Assembly: GCA_947462335.1 (NCBI GenBank)
Contig: OX381721.1
Span: 6,882,001-6,946,000, forward strand
DNA: 64,000 nt
Direction of reading: 5' to 3'
DNA from: Harmothoe impar
Lineage: Eukaryota > Annelida > Polychaeta > Phyllodocida > Polynoidae
In this document: positions 1 through 10,834 of the stretch, piece by piece
Layout of the letters: each line of letters begins with the position of its first letter
Position numbering within the stretch: the stretch's first letter is position 1
The notes under the pieces: model-generated
Seen by the model: only the letters and a program-made list of their open reading frames with translations
Databases searched by the model: none
What the model was told of the DNA's origin: nothing
Made by a program: the position numbers and the translations under genes

Positions 1-1885
1 CTTAGAAGCCCAACCGACGCGGGCGAAAGGTTACTTCTAGTCAGCTTAGCAAGGAGGAGGGTGTGGTCGACCGTGTCAAATGCCTTCCTCAGATTGAGGA
101 AAACCACGGCCGACCAGTGTCCCTTGTTTCGGACATTGTACAGTGCAGTTACCAGCCCATACACTGCATCACCAGTGCTGTGTCTAGGCATGAATCCTGA
201 TTGTCTATCAGAGAGATGATGATGGTCCTGGAGGTGACTCAGCAGTTGGTGATGAATTATCTTTTTGATCAGCTTGTCGCACATGTTTAGGAGGCTTATG
301 GGCCTCCAATTACACACGTCCGTGTTACAGCCTGCCTTGGGCAGAGGTAGTATAGTACCAACCTTCCAACTAGTTGGAACAGTAACACTAGTGATAGGCG
401 TGTTGACTACAGCATAGGCCAGGCTTGGCTTCACTTGCAGGAAGTCTTTCATCACAGGCGCCTTTACATCTGGTATTCCAGAACTCTTGTCTACCTTAAT
501 CTTGTTCACTAGCTTGTCCACCTGCTGCTGATCAGCCGGGCTGAACTGACAGACAGTAGGCGGTACCTCCTGGTGAACAGCTGGCATTGCAAGTCGCGGG
601 GCGAGCTGTAGGTCTACATCATTGTTGAAAGCCTATCACCTATAGCACAGTAATAATCATTGATGAAGTTGGCGGTGTCAGATTCCTCTACAGGCTGATT
701 GTTGTTGTCCTTTAACCGTATACGCTGGGAAGTTACACTGCCTTTCCATAGCGCATTGATCACTGCCCAGAAGCGCTTCGGGTCATGTTTGAAGCGCTCA
801 TGGTTTTCTAGCACTAACTTTCGTCTGTTGGTAGACAGCTTGTTGTTTATGAGTTTACTCAGCCGGTTTGCCTGCGCCAGCTGAATATTATATGCCTCGC
901 GTGGTATTCGTCTGGATCTCCTGAGACACTTCTTCCTGTGCCTGATCAGATTTAATACCTCTGGTTTAGGGTCAGCCGGTACTGACCTAGTGGCCATTAC
1001 TTGCCACATAGTAGCAGTTTGTATATACATGGTTTAATGTGGAATTACCATGGACAGGATGCTTATAAGTAGGTCTTGTCTTTAGGTATTTCAAAGCACA
1101 GTCATTGAGAAATTTTGTCATGTGGCGATATTTGGCAGTGCGCTGGGCCTGGGTATTTACGTTTAAATCACCAAGCACCCATACCTCGCGGTTGCCCACA
1201 GACTTATGTCATAGCAGCATAGTCAGATGTTCATAGGTCTTTTGTATACCGTAATGATGATGGGCTCCTTTTGTCCGAGATAAGTAGTCAAGATGCTGAC
1301 CACTTCAACATGTTGATTTGCAAGGCATAGTTCTGGGCAACGCTGAGTGAAACACGCTACCTGACGTAGCATGCCACCCCCCCACCTCTCCTCCTGACAC
1401 TGTTTGGGGGATCAGTCCTGAACACTGCCATATTGGGGATGTTAATTTATGCCAGTTTTAATGGTGGTGTTTAGCCAGGTTTCTGTTACACATATATAGT
1501 CCAGCCCATACGCGAGTTTATAGAGCTGTTCCACCTTGTGGCATTTATGGTCATTAAATTCAAACCCTTAGTGGCCCTAAGGGCATCAAAGCTGATGCGT
1601 GACATATTTAATACCAGTACTTGGCGATAGTAGAGACGGTTGTGTGATGGCTTATTAGCCGAGAGTGTGCAATCATTTAGAGCCAACGGCGCTTGTTGTT
1701 TTTCTAAAGGAGGTAGATCCGCGGGTTATTCCCTTTGACCCGCCTAGGTGGGAATCTATGACCTTGGTGCAGGTCACATGATGCTGGAGTACAGTAGCAA
1801 TGTGCAGCAGTAGCACTAATGGATAGTGAAGAAACATGTAGATAGATCTCAAACGTGACACAGTTGAAAGTTCCCAATGCTAGGC
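1..1885 (-). mobile_element. LINE (CR1/Jockey-like) remnant in gene A, cut by window edge
   Basis: This is a degraded non-LTR retrotransposon read on the minus strand. From right to left it shows an endonuclease start (about 1686-1486), the endonuclease C-terminus with a VLGDLN motif (1199-987), the linker between endonuclease and reverse transcriptase (1030-614), and the start of the reverse transcriptase (587-1), which includes a KAFDTVDH motif. Frameshifts and stops separate these pieces, so the copy is dead. It is nearly base-identical to 57846-59730, so it was already present before the two gene copies separated, or it has been homogenised since. The 5' end of the LINE is near 1885, where lectin-gene sequence resumes. 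The 3' half lies left of the window. Confidence 0.8.
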
Positions 1886-2585
1886 ATTACATTAAGCCTT
1901 TACACCCCTACAGTATAGGCACCATCGTGGTACACAGCAGTGGGGGTCAGTATCACTTTTATAGGCTTAACCCTGATAGGGCAGTATAGTGGTTTAATGC
2001 AGCCCTGGCATGTAACTCCTCAGTGCAGCATGTATTCATGATGCTGACTTGATAGGGTTGAGGAGAGACATTGACAAGTAGTCAATAGCCCTATGAATAA
2101 TTTAACAGTCACCACGGTGAGATCACTCTGTCGAACCAATGCTAGCTGAATAGTATGGCCACTGCAATAAATATGCTTGTTTCTTATTACCGCACGCGTC
2201 TCCAAAATTGTCCTTGGAAGATTTGTTCTTCTTTTGTTTTGCAAATTTTGATTGTAAAACATGAGCAATATTGGCATATTTGGTACCAGCTTAAAGCTCA
2301 CAGTGCTGGGAATACAATGGCTTATAGGAAACATAACAATTCACAATTTTTGCAATTCATTAATATTTGGTACTCAGCAAAAAAAAGGAAAAGAAAAAAA
2401 AGCGCCCTCGTAATTTTTCTCATGACTTGGTGATGATAAACAAATATTTTTTTTGGAGTGGCCTCTATAATGCTGGTATGTTTTCTGTAATAAAATTAGT
2501 TAACTGAAACCTGCATTTGAATGATTTGAGTCTCTATTATATCAATATTATTGTTCATTAGCCCATATTTTCTCTTTAACATTAG
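1886..2585 (+). other. Gene A intron with a partial exon-3 copy
   Basis: The first 85 bases are a duplicated tail of the type-3 lectin exon, including the sequence that serves as its splice donor elsewhere in the window. The rest is AT-rich intron. A close copy lies at 59731-60430. Identity between the two is almost complete up to about 2550 and then falls. I see no gene here. Confidence 0.6.
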
Positions 2586-2798
2586 CACCCATAGCATGCA
2601 GCATAAAGCTGTACGTGACTGATGACTACTCTGGTGGACGTTCGCTCCATGCTGGGGTGGAGGTGCACGGTACACAGGGTGCCTCTTTAACCGGACGCCA
2701 CGAGGTGGCCTACTCCCCACCCCCACAGGGGCGCTACGTGGGGCTGACCCTAGAGGGCATCACCGGGCAACTCTATGAGGTGGAAGTGTATCCTACTG
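2586..2798 (+). CDS. Gene A: exon of F5/8C-like (fucolectin-type) domain, C-terminal half (type 4)
   Basis: This internal exon is bounded by an AG acceptor and a GT donor (GGTAAGC). It is 213 bases long and in phase 1-1. The product begins around IKLYVTDD and ends GRYVGLTLEG then LYEVEVYPTG. The pattern GRYV...L.L.EVEVY is the conserved C-terminal strand pair of discoidin / fucolectin-type lectin domains, which bind sugars or phospholipids outside the cell. The matching N-terminal half (type 3) should lie upstream, left of the window or displaced by the LINE. Homologous exons are at 40342, 44008 and 60431. The call as a lectin-fold exon is firm. The ligand is unknown. Confidence 0.8.
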
Positions 2799-3553
2799 GT
2801 AAGCTGGACTCTATACTATTGTTAAGCACTTATTATTTATTATCATTACACAGATAACAATGTAGTGGAAAACATATCTGAAATACATTTGGAAATCATT
2901 AAAAGAATCAACATTTATTTGTTTATAAATAAAACAACAATTGATGTTCACAATCATCATATTAGATCCCAATATAGAACAATTGGCAAAAACAAATTCT
3001 TACATTTAACCATTCCTGAGACCCCTGTTGCAATATTTGTTACCATGGTAGAAGTCTGAATTACTTAACATGGTGAATGTTGTGGTGGTTTGTATGTTCT
3101 AAATAAAGTACAAGTCACCCCTGTGGTCTCCAAGTGTGAGAATAAGAGGGATTTTCATTCTGGAAAGAACAACACAGCTGTTTCGATTAGCCAAATTAAG
3201 TATTGATTAGCCAAATCTTTTTGCCATGAATACTAATCACAATTTTTGCACCATTCAAAAGACAGTGATTCTAAGAGAGCAACTGTTTTTTTGGATATGG
3301 CAATCAGGGAAAAGCAGTGTTTTTAAAAAGCCATGCCGTCAGTTCTTTCCTGATTGTCTCCCTCCTCAAATTTACCACTGTGGGTTAACGCCGGGAGTTA
3401 AACTGGAAGATTCACTTTCTTTTGTATGATAGACCTGAATGCCCTGAGTTTGAGTCTAGCTTTCCCCAAGACATTTTCTGTGACCTTTACACTGGTGCAA
3501 GTACCATGATATGAACACGCAAAATGTCTTAGAGACAATGTCTTTCTATTCAG
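2799..3553 (+). other. Gene A intron
   Basis: This is AT-rich intronic sequence. It aligns with 60644-61388 in the second copy, with many small differences. Short reading frames inside are not conserved as proteins, and I see no feature. Confidence 0.6.
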
Positions 3554-3793
3554 CTGGACAACCACATATTCAAATCAACCTGGCTCTTAACAAATCGGCA
3601 ACACAAAGCACCACATGGGGTGGAACACCACACAGCCCAGCGGGCGATGCAGTAGACGGAAACAATGATGGGAACTTCTACGATGGAGGCTCATGTACGG
3701 CCTCTCTCAGTCAGGCGTCAAACTGGTGGCAGGTGGACCTGGGAGACGTCTACCGCATACACTCAGTTATCTTTTATAACAGGGACATAAGAG
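3554..3793 (+). CDS. Gene A: exon of F5/8C/FTP domain, N-terminal half (type 1)
   Basis: The exon is bounded by TTCAG and GGTAAT. It is 240 bases long, in phase 1-1. The product reads INLALNKSATQST, then AVDGN, then a cysteine, then WWQVDLGDVYRIHSVIFYNR. This is the classic N-terminal half of a fucolectin-type domain: the ALNKPA..S start, the DG.. turn and the WW.VDL...Y.I..V.IYNR core. Its C-terminal half is the type-2 exon at 17891-18121. The LTR retrotransposon at 4456-17862 sits in the intron between them. The near-identical partner in gene B is 61389-61628. Confidence 0.87.
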
Positions 3794-4455
3794 GTAATCA
3801 TTTTTATCTATCAGAACATAAGAACTTATGGGCGATACATTCGAATGCTAAGAAGCTGTGGAGTCAGTCTTTGTTCAGTAAGGACCAGTACTTCAATATG
3901 TACTACAGAGGTTAAGATATGAATGTGTACAGCAACACAGACGTCCAGGGCCCATCTACACATATATGTAGTACATGCCAAGATGTCGTTGAATATATAT
4001 GCTATGTCCTGTAACTTGCCCCATGGCATATGATATTGTAATTATTGATAAAGAGTGTGGTGTATATATCAATACTGTATTGCAAATATATTAAAGATAC
4101 CGGTTGCTTTTTATACCCATATTGAGTTTGGTGTTTCCTGACATGACAAATTCTATAGTAGAACACTTTTCATAGTATGTCAAGAAAGAGGGGACCCATA
4201 CTCTGTACCTATACCCGAATCTAGCTCTTGCCCTTCCTGTATCAGTACACATTCTCCAATCTTAACCTCTATTCTAGTTACTTCTAACAATTTATTTCTT
4301 AAAACTATAAGTAACATTAGTTTGTATTCTTGAGAATATCACATGATTGACTCTTTAGGCCCCTGCAAAAAATATAGAATGCCCAGAACTCAGGTTTAGG
4401 GAATGCTTTTTAAATCATGGACAATTAAAGGAATGTTACTAATTTTCAATAATAT
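3794..4455 (+). other. Gene A intron, left of the LTR element
   Basis: This intronic sequence is homologous to parts of 61629-62880. The second copy carries roughly 300-bp insertions around 61797-62100 and 62120-62400 that are absent here. The intron resumes after the LTR element at 17863. Confidence 0.6.
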
Positions 4456-4746
4456 TGTAGGGGACTCGAATCCCACTCGGATCGATATTATGTAAGTCGC
4501 CGGATTATATTAGTTCTCGGCCTGTATGTAGAGGGCGGGAGTGACAGTGAGAGGGCGCTGCGATCGGGATAGGGGTGGATATATAAGGCCGAGTGGCCAA
4601 GGTAGAAGACAGACCTGACAGGGTCTCGTACCGAATAGAACCGTCTTTAGATTGAATGTACAGGAACCAATAATAAAACCTCTCTTTTGCATCCAGAAAT
4701 TCTAAGAACCTTCCGAGTTGTCTTTTCTGCGACCGAAAACTCTACA
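4456..4746 (+). repeat. 5' LTR
   Basis: The sequence runs from TG to CA over 291 bp and matches 17573-17862 with scattered substitutions. It contains a TATATAAGG TATA-box-like sequence near 4578 and an AATAAAA polyadenylation-like signal near 4673, the expected U3-R-U5 layout. Confidence 0.85.
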
Positions 4747-4894
4747 TTGATAGCAGGATCGATAGCAGGTCGTCGTGGTGGAAGCTTGACCGAAAGAGGG
4801 GGAGGGAAGATCGAAGACTGAGGAATCGTTGGAGGATGGTGAATTAGACTGTAGCTTGAGGAACATAGACCTTGTGTGGGCCAGTGCATCGAAA

Positions 4895-5431
4895 ATGCAG
4901 ACCCCGAAAGAATCGCGAACTGCTAGGAGAGAGCTAATGGGCTCCCTGGGCCTGATTACTCCAGGGATTTTTGACATTGATCAGAAAACGGAGGACCTGG
5001 ATAAAAAGAGGCGATTGGAAGAGGATCGGGTGTATCAGGAAAAGGTATGGGCCGACCAACGCATCATGCAACAACAATACTGTGCCATGAACGATGAGTT
5101 GGTGGAACTAATGAGGGAGAGGGATGAGCAGATAGAATCGAATAGAAGGGTCACTATGGGATTGCAAGAGGGGACGGATCGATTGACCAAAGATAAACAA
5201 TACATGGCAGAACAGGTAGCCGAACAGCAGAGAATCCTTGCACAGAGGAAGGGGGAGGAGCTGGCATTTCGGAAACGTATGGAGCAGGAACGATCTATTT
5301 TAGAGAAGGATAGGGAGGAGGCGAAGAAGTCGAGAAGCCTGAGGGATCAGTATGAGATTGAAGTGAACCGACGATCCGTAAAAATGAATTTGATTATACA
5401 AGAACGCCAGGAAAAAGAGGCGGATGTATAA
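4895..5431 (+). CDS. Coiled-coil protein at the start of the LTR element (gag N-terminal part?)
   Basis: Directly downstream of the 5' LTR, this frame opens at an ATG at 4895; the reading frame is open from about 4829. It encodes a strongly charged, Glu/Lys/Arg/Gln-rich helical protein that looks like continuous coiled coil. A stop at 5429-5431 is followed in the same frame by more heptad-like sequence to about 5553, where the nested LINE begins. The reading gag-like frame resumes after the LINE around 10835. I infer one long coiled-coil gag N-terminus split by a point stop and by the LINE. No enzymatic motif is visible. Confidence 0.5.
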   Translation: MQTPKESRTARRELMGSLGLITPGIFDIDQKTEDLDKKRRLEEDRVYQEKVWADQRIMQQQYCAMNDELVELMRERDEQIESNRRVTMGLQEGTDRLTKDKQYMAEQVAEQQRILAQRKGEELAFRKRMEQERSILEKDREEAKKSRSLRDQYEIEVNRRSVKMNLIIQERQEKEADV

Positions 5432-5567
5432 CAGTTTCTCAAAGATTATGAAATAGAAAAGGCACGGATCGAGGAAGAGAAAAGATTGGCAAAAGAGGAG
5501 TTGGAGGAATTAAGAAAGAGGAAGGAGGAAATAACTGACTCGTTTCTAGGGTAAGCCAAAAGTAAAC

Positions 5568-6821
5568 ATGGGAGACGATTTGTCGGCGCAGCTATTAAAA
5601 TCAATGCAAGAAATGACGGAATCCAACCTGAAAATGGTAGAAAAGTTCGACATATTAGACACCACTATTACTAATAATGCTGGGGTTATGAACACTCACA
5701 TAGAGAAGGTCGAGAGCCACATGACTACTGTCACCGATGATATCCAAGCGCTGTCAGAACGGCTTGACACCGCAGAGGCAGAGATCACAACAGGGGCGTC
5801 AGAGCGTAAACAACTAATGGTAGAAAACATGAGGCTCAAACACAGGTGGGAGAAAGACTCAGTCCGGCTAAGGCAAATAGATGAAGGCAGAAAAAGGAAA
5901 AACATCATCATTGAAGGGTACCCCGAGGCGGGGGGCGAAACACCTAGAAAAATCCTACATGACCTTATGGTTGATACGGGCGCAGTGGCAGCGGGTACAA
6001 AAATTTGTTTGGAAAGCGCCTTCAGGATTGGTAAAAAAAGACCAGCCGCTACTACACCCAGGAACATTCTAATTAAATTTAGAGAAATGGAAGACAAGAT
6101 CAAGCTGTTTCAAAAAGTGAATCAAATGAAGCACCTCAACAAGTGGAAAGACATCTACATATCGGACGATCTAACACCTGAGCAGCAGGAGGAGAGGAAG
6201 GACTTACGCTGCCTGGCAGCTCTAGCTAGGTATAACCATACTGACCTCAAGTTGAAAGGCAATAAACTGGAGGATTCAAAAGGCAAAGCCTACTACTACA
6301 GAGACATCAAGGACTTACCGGAAGGCATATCGTTGGTAGAGGCTAAGGTTATTGAATTTGATCACGGCACAGCATATCAGTCGCACCACGCTTACCTTAG
6401 TAACATGTTTCCATGTGAAATTGTGTACGAAGACATAACATGGCACTCATCTGAGCAGCTATTCTGGTTCATGTTCGCTAGGTATAACGAGGATAAAGAG
6501 TCGGCAGAGAAAATTCTGGTTAGCACAGACGGCTACGAGGCGAAAAAGCAGTCCCACAATATCAAGATCACCAAAGCAGACGCTCACACCAAGAAATATG
6601 AACTAATGGCTGACGCAGTGGAGATGAAATTCATGCAATCAAACAGACTTGGTGATATGCTCATAGCCACTGTGGGTACCATATACGAATGTACAAATGA
6701 AAAAGGGTGGGGGTGCGGGCATACGATAGCTAATGTAGACAAGATAAACCCCCAGAGTGTAAAGGAAAATAAAATGGGCGAAATTCTGATGAAATTAAGG
6801 GAAAAAATGAAAGCACTATAA
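5568..6821 (+). CDS. LINE ORF1: coiled coil + L1-type RNA-binding region + C-terminal NADAR domain
   Basis: The protein is 417 aa. Residues 1 to about 105 are coiled coil. From about residue 108 (RKRKNIIIEGYPE) to about 250 the pattern matches the RRM plus C-terminal domain of L1-type ORF1 nucleic-acid chaperones. Residues about 262-410 form a NADAR (YbiA-like) domain: YLSNMFP at 276, then SSEQLFW with the conserved glutamate near 297, then a KF.QN.L.D.L pattern and GWGCG near 380. NADAR proteins are N-glycosidases acting on ADP-ribose derivatives, including ADP-ribosylated guanine. In a LINE RNP the domain could strip ADP-ribose from nucleic acid; this role is inference. The ATG at 5568 sits just inside the LINE 5' end. 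Confidence 0.82.
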   Translation: MGDDLSAQLLKSMQEMTESNLKMVEKFDILDTTITNNAGVMNTHIEKVESHMTTVTDDIQALSERLDTAEAEITTGASERKQLMVENMRLKHRWEKDSVRLRQIDEGRKRKNIIIEGYPEAGGETPRKILHDLMVDTGAVAAGTKICLESAFRIGKKRPAATTPRNILIKFREMEDKIKLFQKVNQMKHLNKWKDIYISDDLTPEQQEERKDLRCLAALARYNHTDLKLKGNKLEDSKGKAYYYRDIKDLPEGISLVEAKVIEFDHGTAYQSHHAYLSNMFPCEIVYEDITWHSSEQLFWFMFARYNEDKESAEKILVSTDGYEAKKQSHNIKITKADAHTKKYELMADAVEMKFMQSNRLGDMLIATVGTIYECTNEKGWGCGHTIANVDKINPQSVKENKMGEILMKLREKMKAL

Positions 6822-7439
6822 GTAACACAACCACCAGTATCAATGTGTATATGAGGGTAACATAAGTAAATTTCAATAGAATTTATTTATTGGTTTAAAA
6901 TCAGTACCATTGTATTACCTCACCTTGGATACTATGATATCATGCCTTTATATGTTGTACCGAACCTGTAATCCGACGCGTAGAGAGTTGGCAAGTTGTG
7001 GGGATTTTCAGTTTGTAAAACTTACACCAGGTGGCGACAGCAAACTAACCCGGCGCACAAATGCTAGAAATTGGCTTACCGGTACTCGATTCATTGGATG
7101 ATACAGTATAACCTCATGTGATCCTGTTGAAAATATAGCTCTACATGAAATGTAACATACATGTACTCATGGAAATAACTTGTATTAATGTTTGAATAAC
7201 TAGTGAAGCTAAGGAGGACGATATAGTACCTTCTTAAATTGCGTTGGTAATTAAGGAGTCACTATTTCCTCAATGGGGAGAAATCTCCAAGTAGGTGGTA
7301 CTAGTTACCCATACCTACTAAACTTGACTGTATGTATAATATGTATGTATGGGTTGGATAACCTAGGGCACACCATTGTTCTATCGCTTCTGTAGATAAT
7401 AATTTTGTAAAATGTAGCAAAAATATATTTACTCTAAGT
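6822..7439 (+). other. Inter-ORF region of the nested LINE
   Basis: This AT-rich spacer between ORF1 and ORF2 has short reading frames only, with no recognisable protein. Part of the 5' end of ORF2 may extend back into 7400-7490, because the frame of 7491 is open upstream with a plausible endonuclease N-terminus (a RSLKSKIE-type motif). Confidence 0.5.
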
Positions 7440-10255
7440 CACTTAAATACAAGGAGCCTCAAATCAAAAATTGAGACGCTTAGGATCCATATGAGTAATG
7501 TACAGGATGTAGTATTGGGCATATCTGAAACATGGCTGGAGGAGTTCAACCCGACGCACACTGTTAACATCTCAGGTTATAACTTTGAGAGACTGGACAG
7601 ATCTTGGACTAAACCCGATGGGAGTGAAAAGGGGGGGGGGGGGGGGTTGGTATATACGTCAGAAATGATTTTTCCTATTCGATGGAAAATTATAAGCATT
7701 TAAATGTTAGCTCTAACGACATTGAAATGTTATGGACAGAAATTATGAGAAATGGCAAGAAAAATGTTGTGGTCATAAACCTGTATAGGCCGCCTGATGG
7801 TAACAAAGCTGCTTTTATTGAATCATTTAATGCTAAATTGTCAATTGCCAAACTAAGGCGTAAGGATGTGGTGATCATGGGGGATTTTAACCTGGACTAC
7901 CTAAATGTAACTAAGGTCTCTACTAAATTAATGAAGATATGTATAAATTTGTTAGGAATGAAACAGGTGATCTCGGTTCCTACTAGAAGCAATGAGGAAT
8001 CAGCAACATGTCTTGATTGGGTGATAACCAATACCTTGAAAAAGTATGAATCAGTTACAAGATATTGGAATATTAGCGATCATATTTTGGTAGGTCTGTC
8101 ATTTATTGATCAATATTATACACATGAACGTATTCAATTTGAGGGTCGCACATATAAGAAATATGATGCAGAATTGTTTAAGAGATGCATACAAAATGCA
8201 GACTGGGGGCCGTATGATGACTGTGAATGCATCAATGCTCGTTGGAAATTTATTGTTAAGTTGTTATCAAAGGAACTTGATAAAATGTGTCCGATAAAGA
8301 AATTCAAAGTCAATAAGGCGCGTGCACCCTGGGTTACGGATCACCATCTAGAATTGATACATGACAAGGATTCAGCGTTAATTAAAGCCAAAAGGACAAA
8401 AAAAAGGGAGGATTGGGACATAGCTAAACGGTTGAGAAATTCTACAAATAAAGCCTTAAAGAAAGCCAAATCAAAATTTATTCGGGATACTTTGGAAGAA
8501 AATAAAAATGACAGTAAAAAATTCTGGAAAATCATCAACAGTTTTTTGAGGGGAGAGAAAACAAATCCAAATCTAAATTTACGTGATAAAATAAATGACT
8601 TGCCAGTATCTTTTAATGACACACCAGACTTCATAAATGACTACTTTATAAATATAGGGCCAAATTTAGCGAGGGATTATGATGAGGTATGGTCATATGA
8701 TGGTGACACGTTGCCTGAAGGGATTGGTAATATTACGACAAACAATGAAGAGGTAATAGCACTGGTGAAGGACATTGACATTGGCAAATCATCAAGCATT
8801 GACGGAGTCTCCGCTAAGGCATTGAAGGATTGCTTGATGGCCATTCCGGATAAAATTGTGGATTTATTTAATATGTCATTAAGTGATGCTACTGTTCCCC
8901 AAGCTTGGAAGTTAGGCACTGTCATCCCCCTTCAAAAAGAAGGAGACAAGACTGACGTGGCTAATCTCAGACCAGTAACCTTACTCCCTGTGATAGGCAA
9001 GTTGCTTGAAAAGGTGGTAAATAAGAGGCTAATGTCATATTTGGAAACGAACAATCTACTCGACAAAAACCAAGGCGGGTTCAGACAGGGGCACTCCACT
9101 ATAGAAACAGTAGTATATTTCACAGACCAAATTTATAAGGGACTAAATAAAAGGAACTATACACTATCTACACTAATCGATTTAAAAAAAGCTTTTGATA
9201 CCGTAAATCACTTAATATTAATAGAAAAATTACGAAAATTAGGGGTGGGAGGAAATTTATTAAAATGGATTCAAAATTATCTTACAAATAGAAAACAAAG
9301 AACGTTTGCAAATGGGAAAAATTCACAAGAGGGTAATGTTCTGTGTGGAGTGCCTCAAGGGAGTATTTTGGGCCCTACATTGTTCCTAGTCTATATAAAT
9401 GACCTAAAAAATGTGCTCAAAAAATGTGATTCTTATTTATACGCTGATGATACAGTTGTCACCATTACCGGTAATAATCTAGCTCAACTAACAACATTAA
9501 TGGAGGAGGACCTTGCACTGCTCAATACCTGGTTCAGAAAAAATAAGTTAACGTTAAATACTAAGAAAACAAATTATATTATTTTTGGCCTCAGGAGTAA
9601 ATTAAAGGAAATAGTAAATCATAGACTCATGCTAGCAGGCACCCAAATCGAGCGCTGTCTAAGTGTTAAATATCTGGGTATTATGCTAGACCAGGTACTA
9701 AATTTCAACATGCAAGCAGAAATAGCGTTCAAGAAAATAGTATACAAATCTTATATGACTGCCAGGTTGAGAGATGTATTGGATAATGTCACAATGCTTA
9801 ACATCTATAAGACAATGGTCCTCCCCCATGCAGATTATGGGGATATACTTTACGATGTGGCTAATAAAACAACCCTGAACAAATTGCAGATTGTCCAAAA
9901 CAAATCCCTGAGGAAATGTCTCGGTTTGGATTATATGTACCCGACTGTTCTCACTCATCAAGAAGCCAAAATATCTAAGTTACATCCACGTAGGATAATG
10001 CATTTGTGTAACTTCATGTTCAAGCAAAAGGAAAATGTTGAAATTGTGAATGCTAGAAATGTTAGAACCCGAGCCCATGATGCCTTGTTATTTACTACGG
10101 TAAAGCCAAAAAATGAAACATGTAAGAAAAGTGTATTATATAGAGGCGCCATGATATGGAATAACCTCAGTGTAGAGGTCCGAGCCATTGAAGATTATGA
10201 AGAATTTAAATTAAATAGGAAAAAATGGTTGGGAAGCACAAATTACATGTTCTAG
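7440..10255 (+). pseudogene. LINE ORF2: AP endonuclease + reverse transcriptase, frameshifted at a poly-G run
   Basis: The endonuclease begins near 7440 (RSLKSKIE, then LGISETWL) and changes frame at the G-run near 7630-7647. The second frame (7682-10255, 857 codons) continues the endonuclease with VVVINLYRPP, VIMGDFNLDY and SDHILVG, then a reverse transcriptase with DLKKAFDTVNH, GVPQGSILGP and the catalytic YADD (residue 587 of that frame). The thumb and C-terminal regions follow. Order and motifs fit the CR1/Jockey group of LINEs. The frameshift may be a true mutation, a homopolymer sequencing error or programmed slippage, and I cannot distinguish these from one copy. Confidence 0.85.
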
Positions 10256-10834
10256 TCAACGTCAACCCTCCCCTTACCCCCCCTATATAATTCTCCTTGA
10301 AGGGTCACTGTGTTACTATTTGTCCATTTTACAAAGTAAATTCAAACTCCAGTAATACATATTGGAAGAAATTGAAATGTAATATTGCAATACATATGAT
10401 GATAACGGTAGTTAGTCCATGAGTTATGCTACTAAAATGTATTTAATGTAAGCAAAAAGAAATGCTGAAATTGTGATAATAAGTTAAAAACTTACCGGTA
10501 CACGGGGTGCCCGCCCCATACTATCCAACCCTACATTATTAGAGATTGGGTCTCGTATAATGAGGAATAGCAGAGTAAATTTAAATATGTGACTTTTGAA
10601 ACACTTTATTTATGATATGATGTTATTACAATAACTGGTTATTACATGTGCCAAATATGTAATCATTGAAGTTGCGTCGTATGACAATCGTATTATACAT
10701 TTTATAAGATGTGAAACTATTTAAAATCATATTCAGATGACTGTAAAGGAATACTCATCGAGCTGTATAAGTTCTCTTCCTTACAGTATAAATAAACGGG
10801 ATAGTATATTTATACTTTCTCATACTCAAAAAAA
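10256..10834 (+). other. LINE 3' UTR
   Basis: This non-coding AT-rich sequence lies between the ORF2 stop and an A-run at 10827-10834. Gag-like coding of the LTR element resumes immediately after it. A reading frame opening at 10737 crosses the A-run, but its first 30 codons look non-coding. Confidence 0.5.

Larger units (their letters stand above)
5555..10834 (+). mobile_element. LINE nested in the LTR element, with ORF1-NADAR and EN-RT ORF2
   Basis: This is a two-ORF non-LTR retrotransposon on the same strand as its host element. ORF1 (5568-6821) and ORF2 (about 7440-10255) are separated by about 620 bases. A 3' UTR follows to a short A-run at 10827-10834, which I take as the end. The 5' border is set just after the coiled-coil frame of the LTR element stops. 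I could not find a clear target duplication, so both borders are approximate. ORF2 has a single visible frameshift, at a run of Gs, which suggests a recent insertion. Confidence 0.75.
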
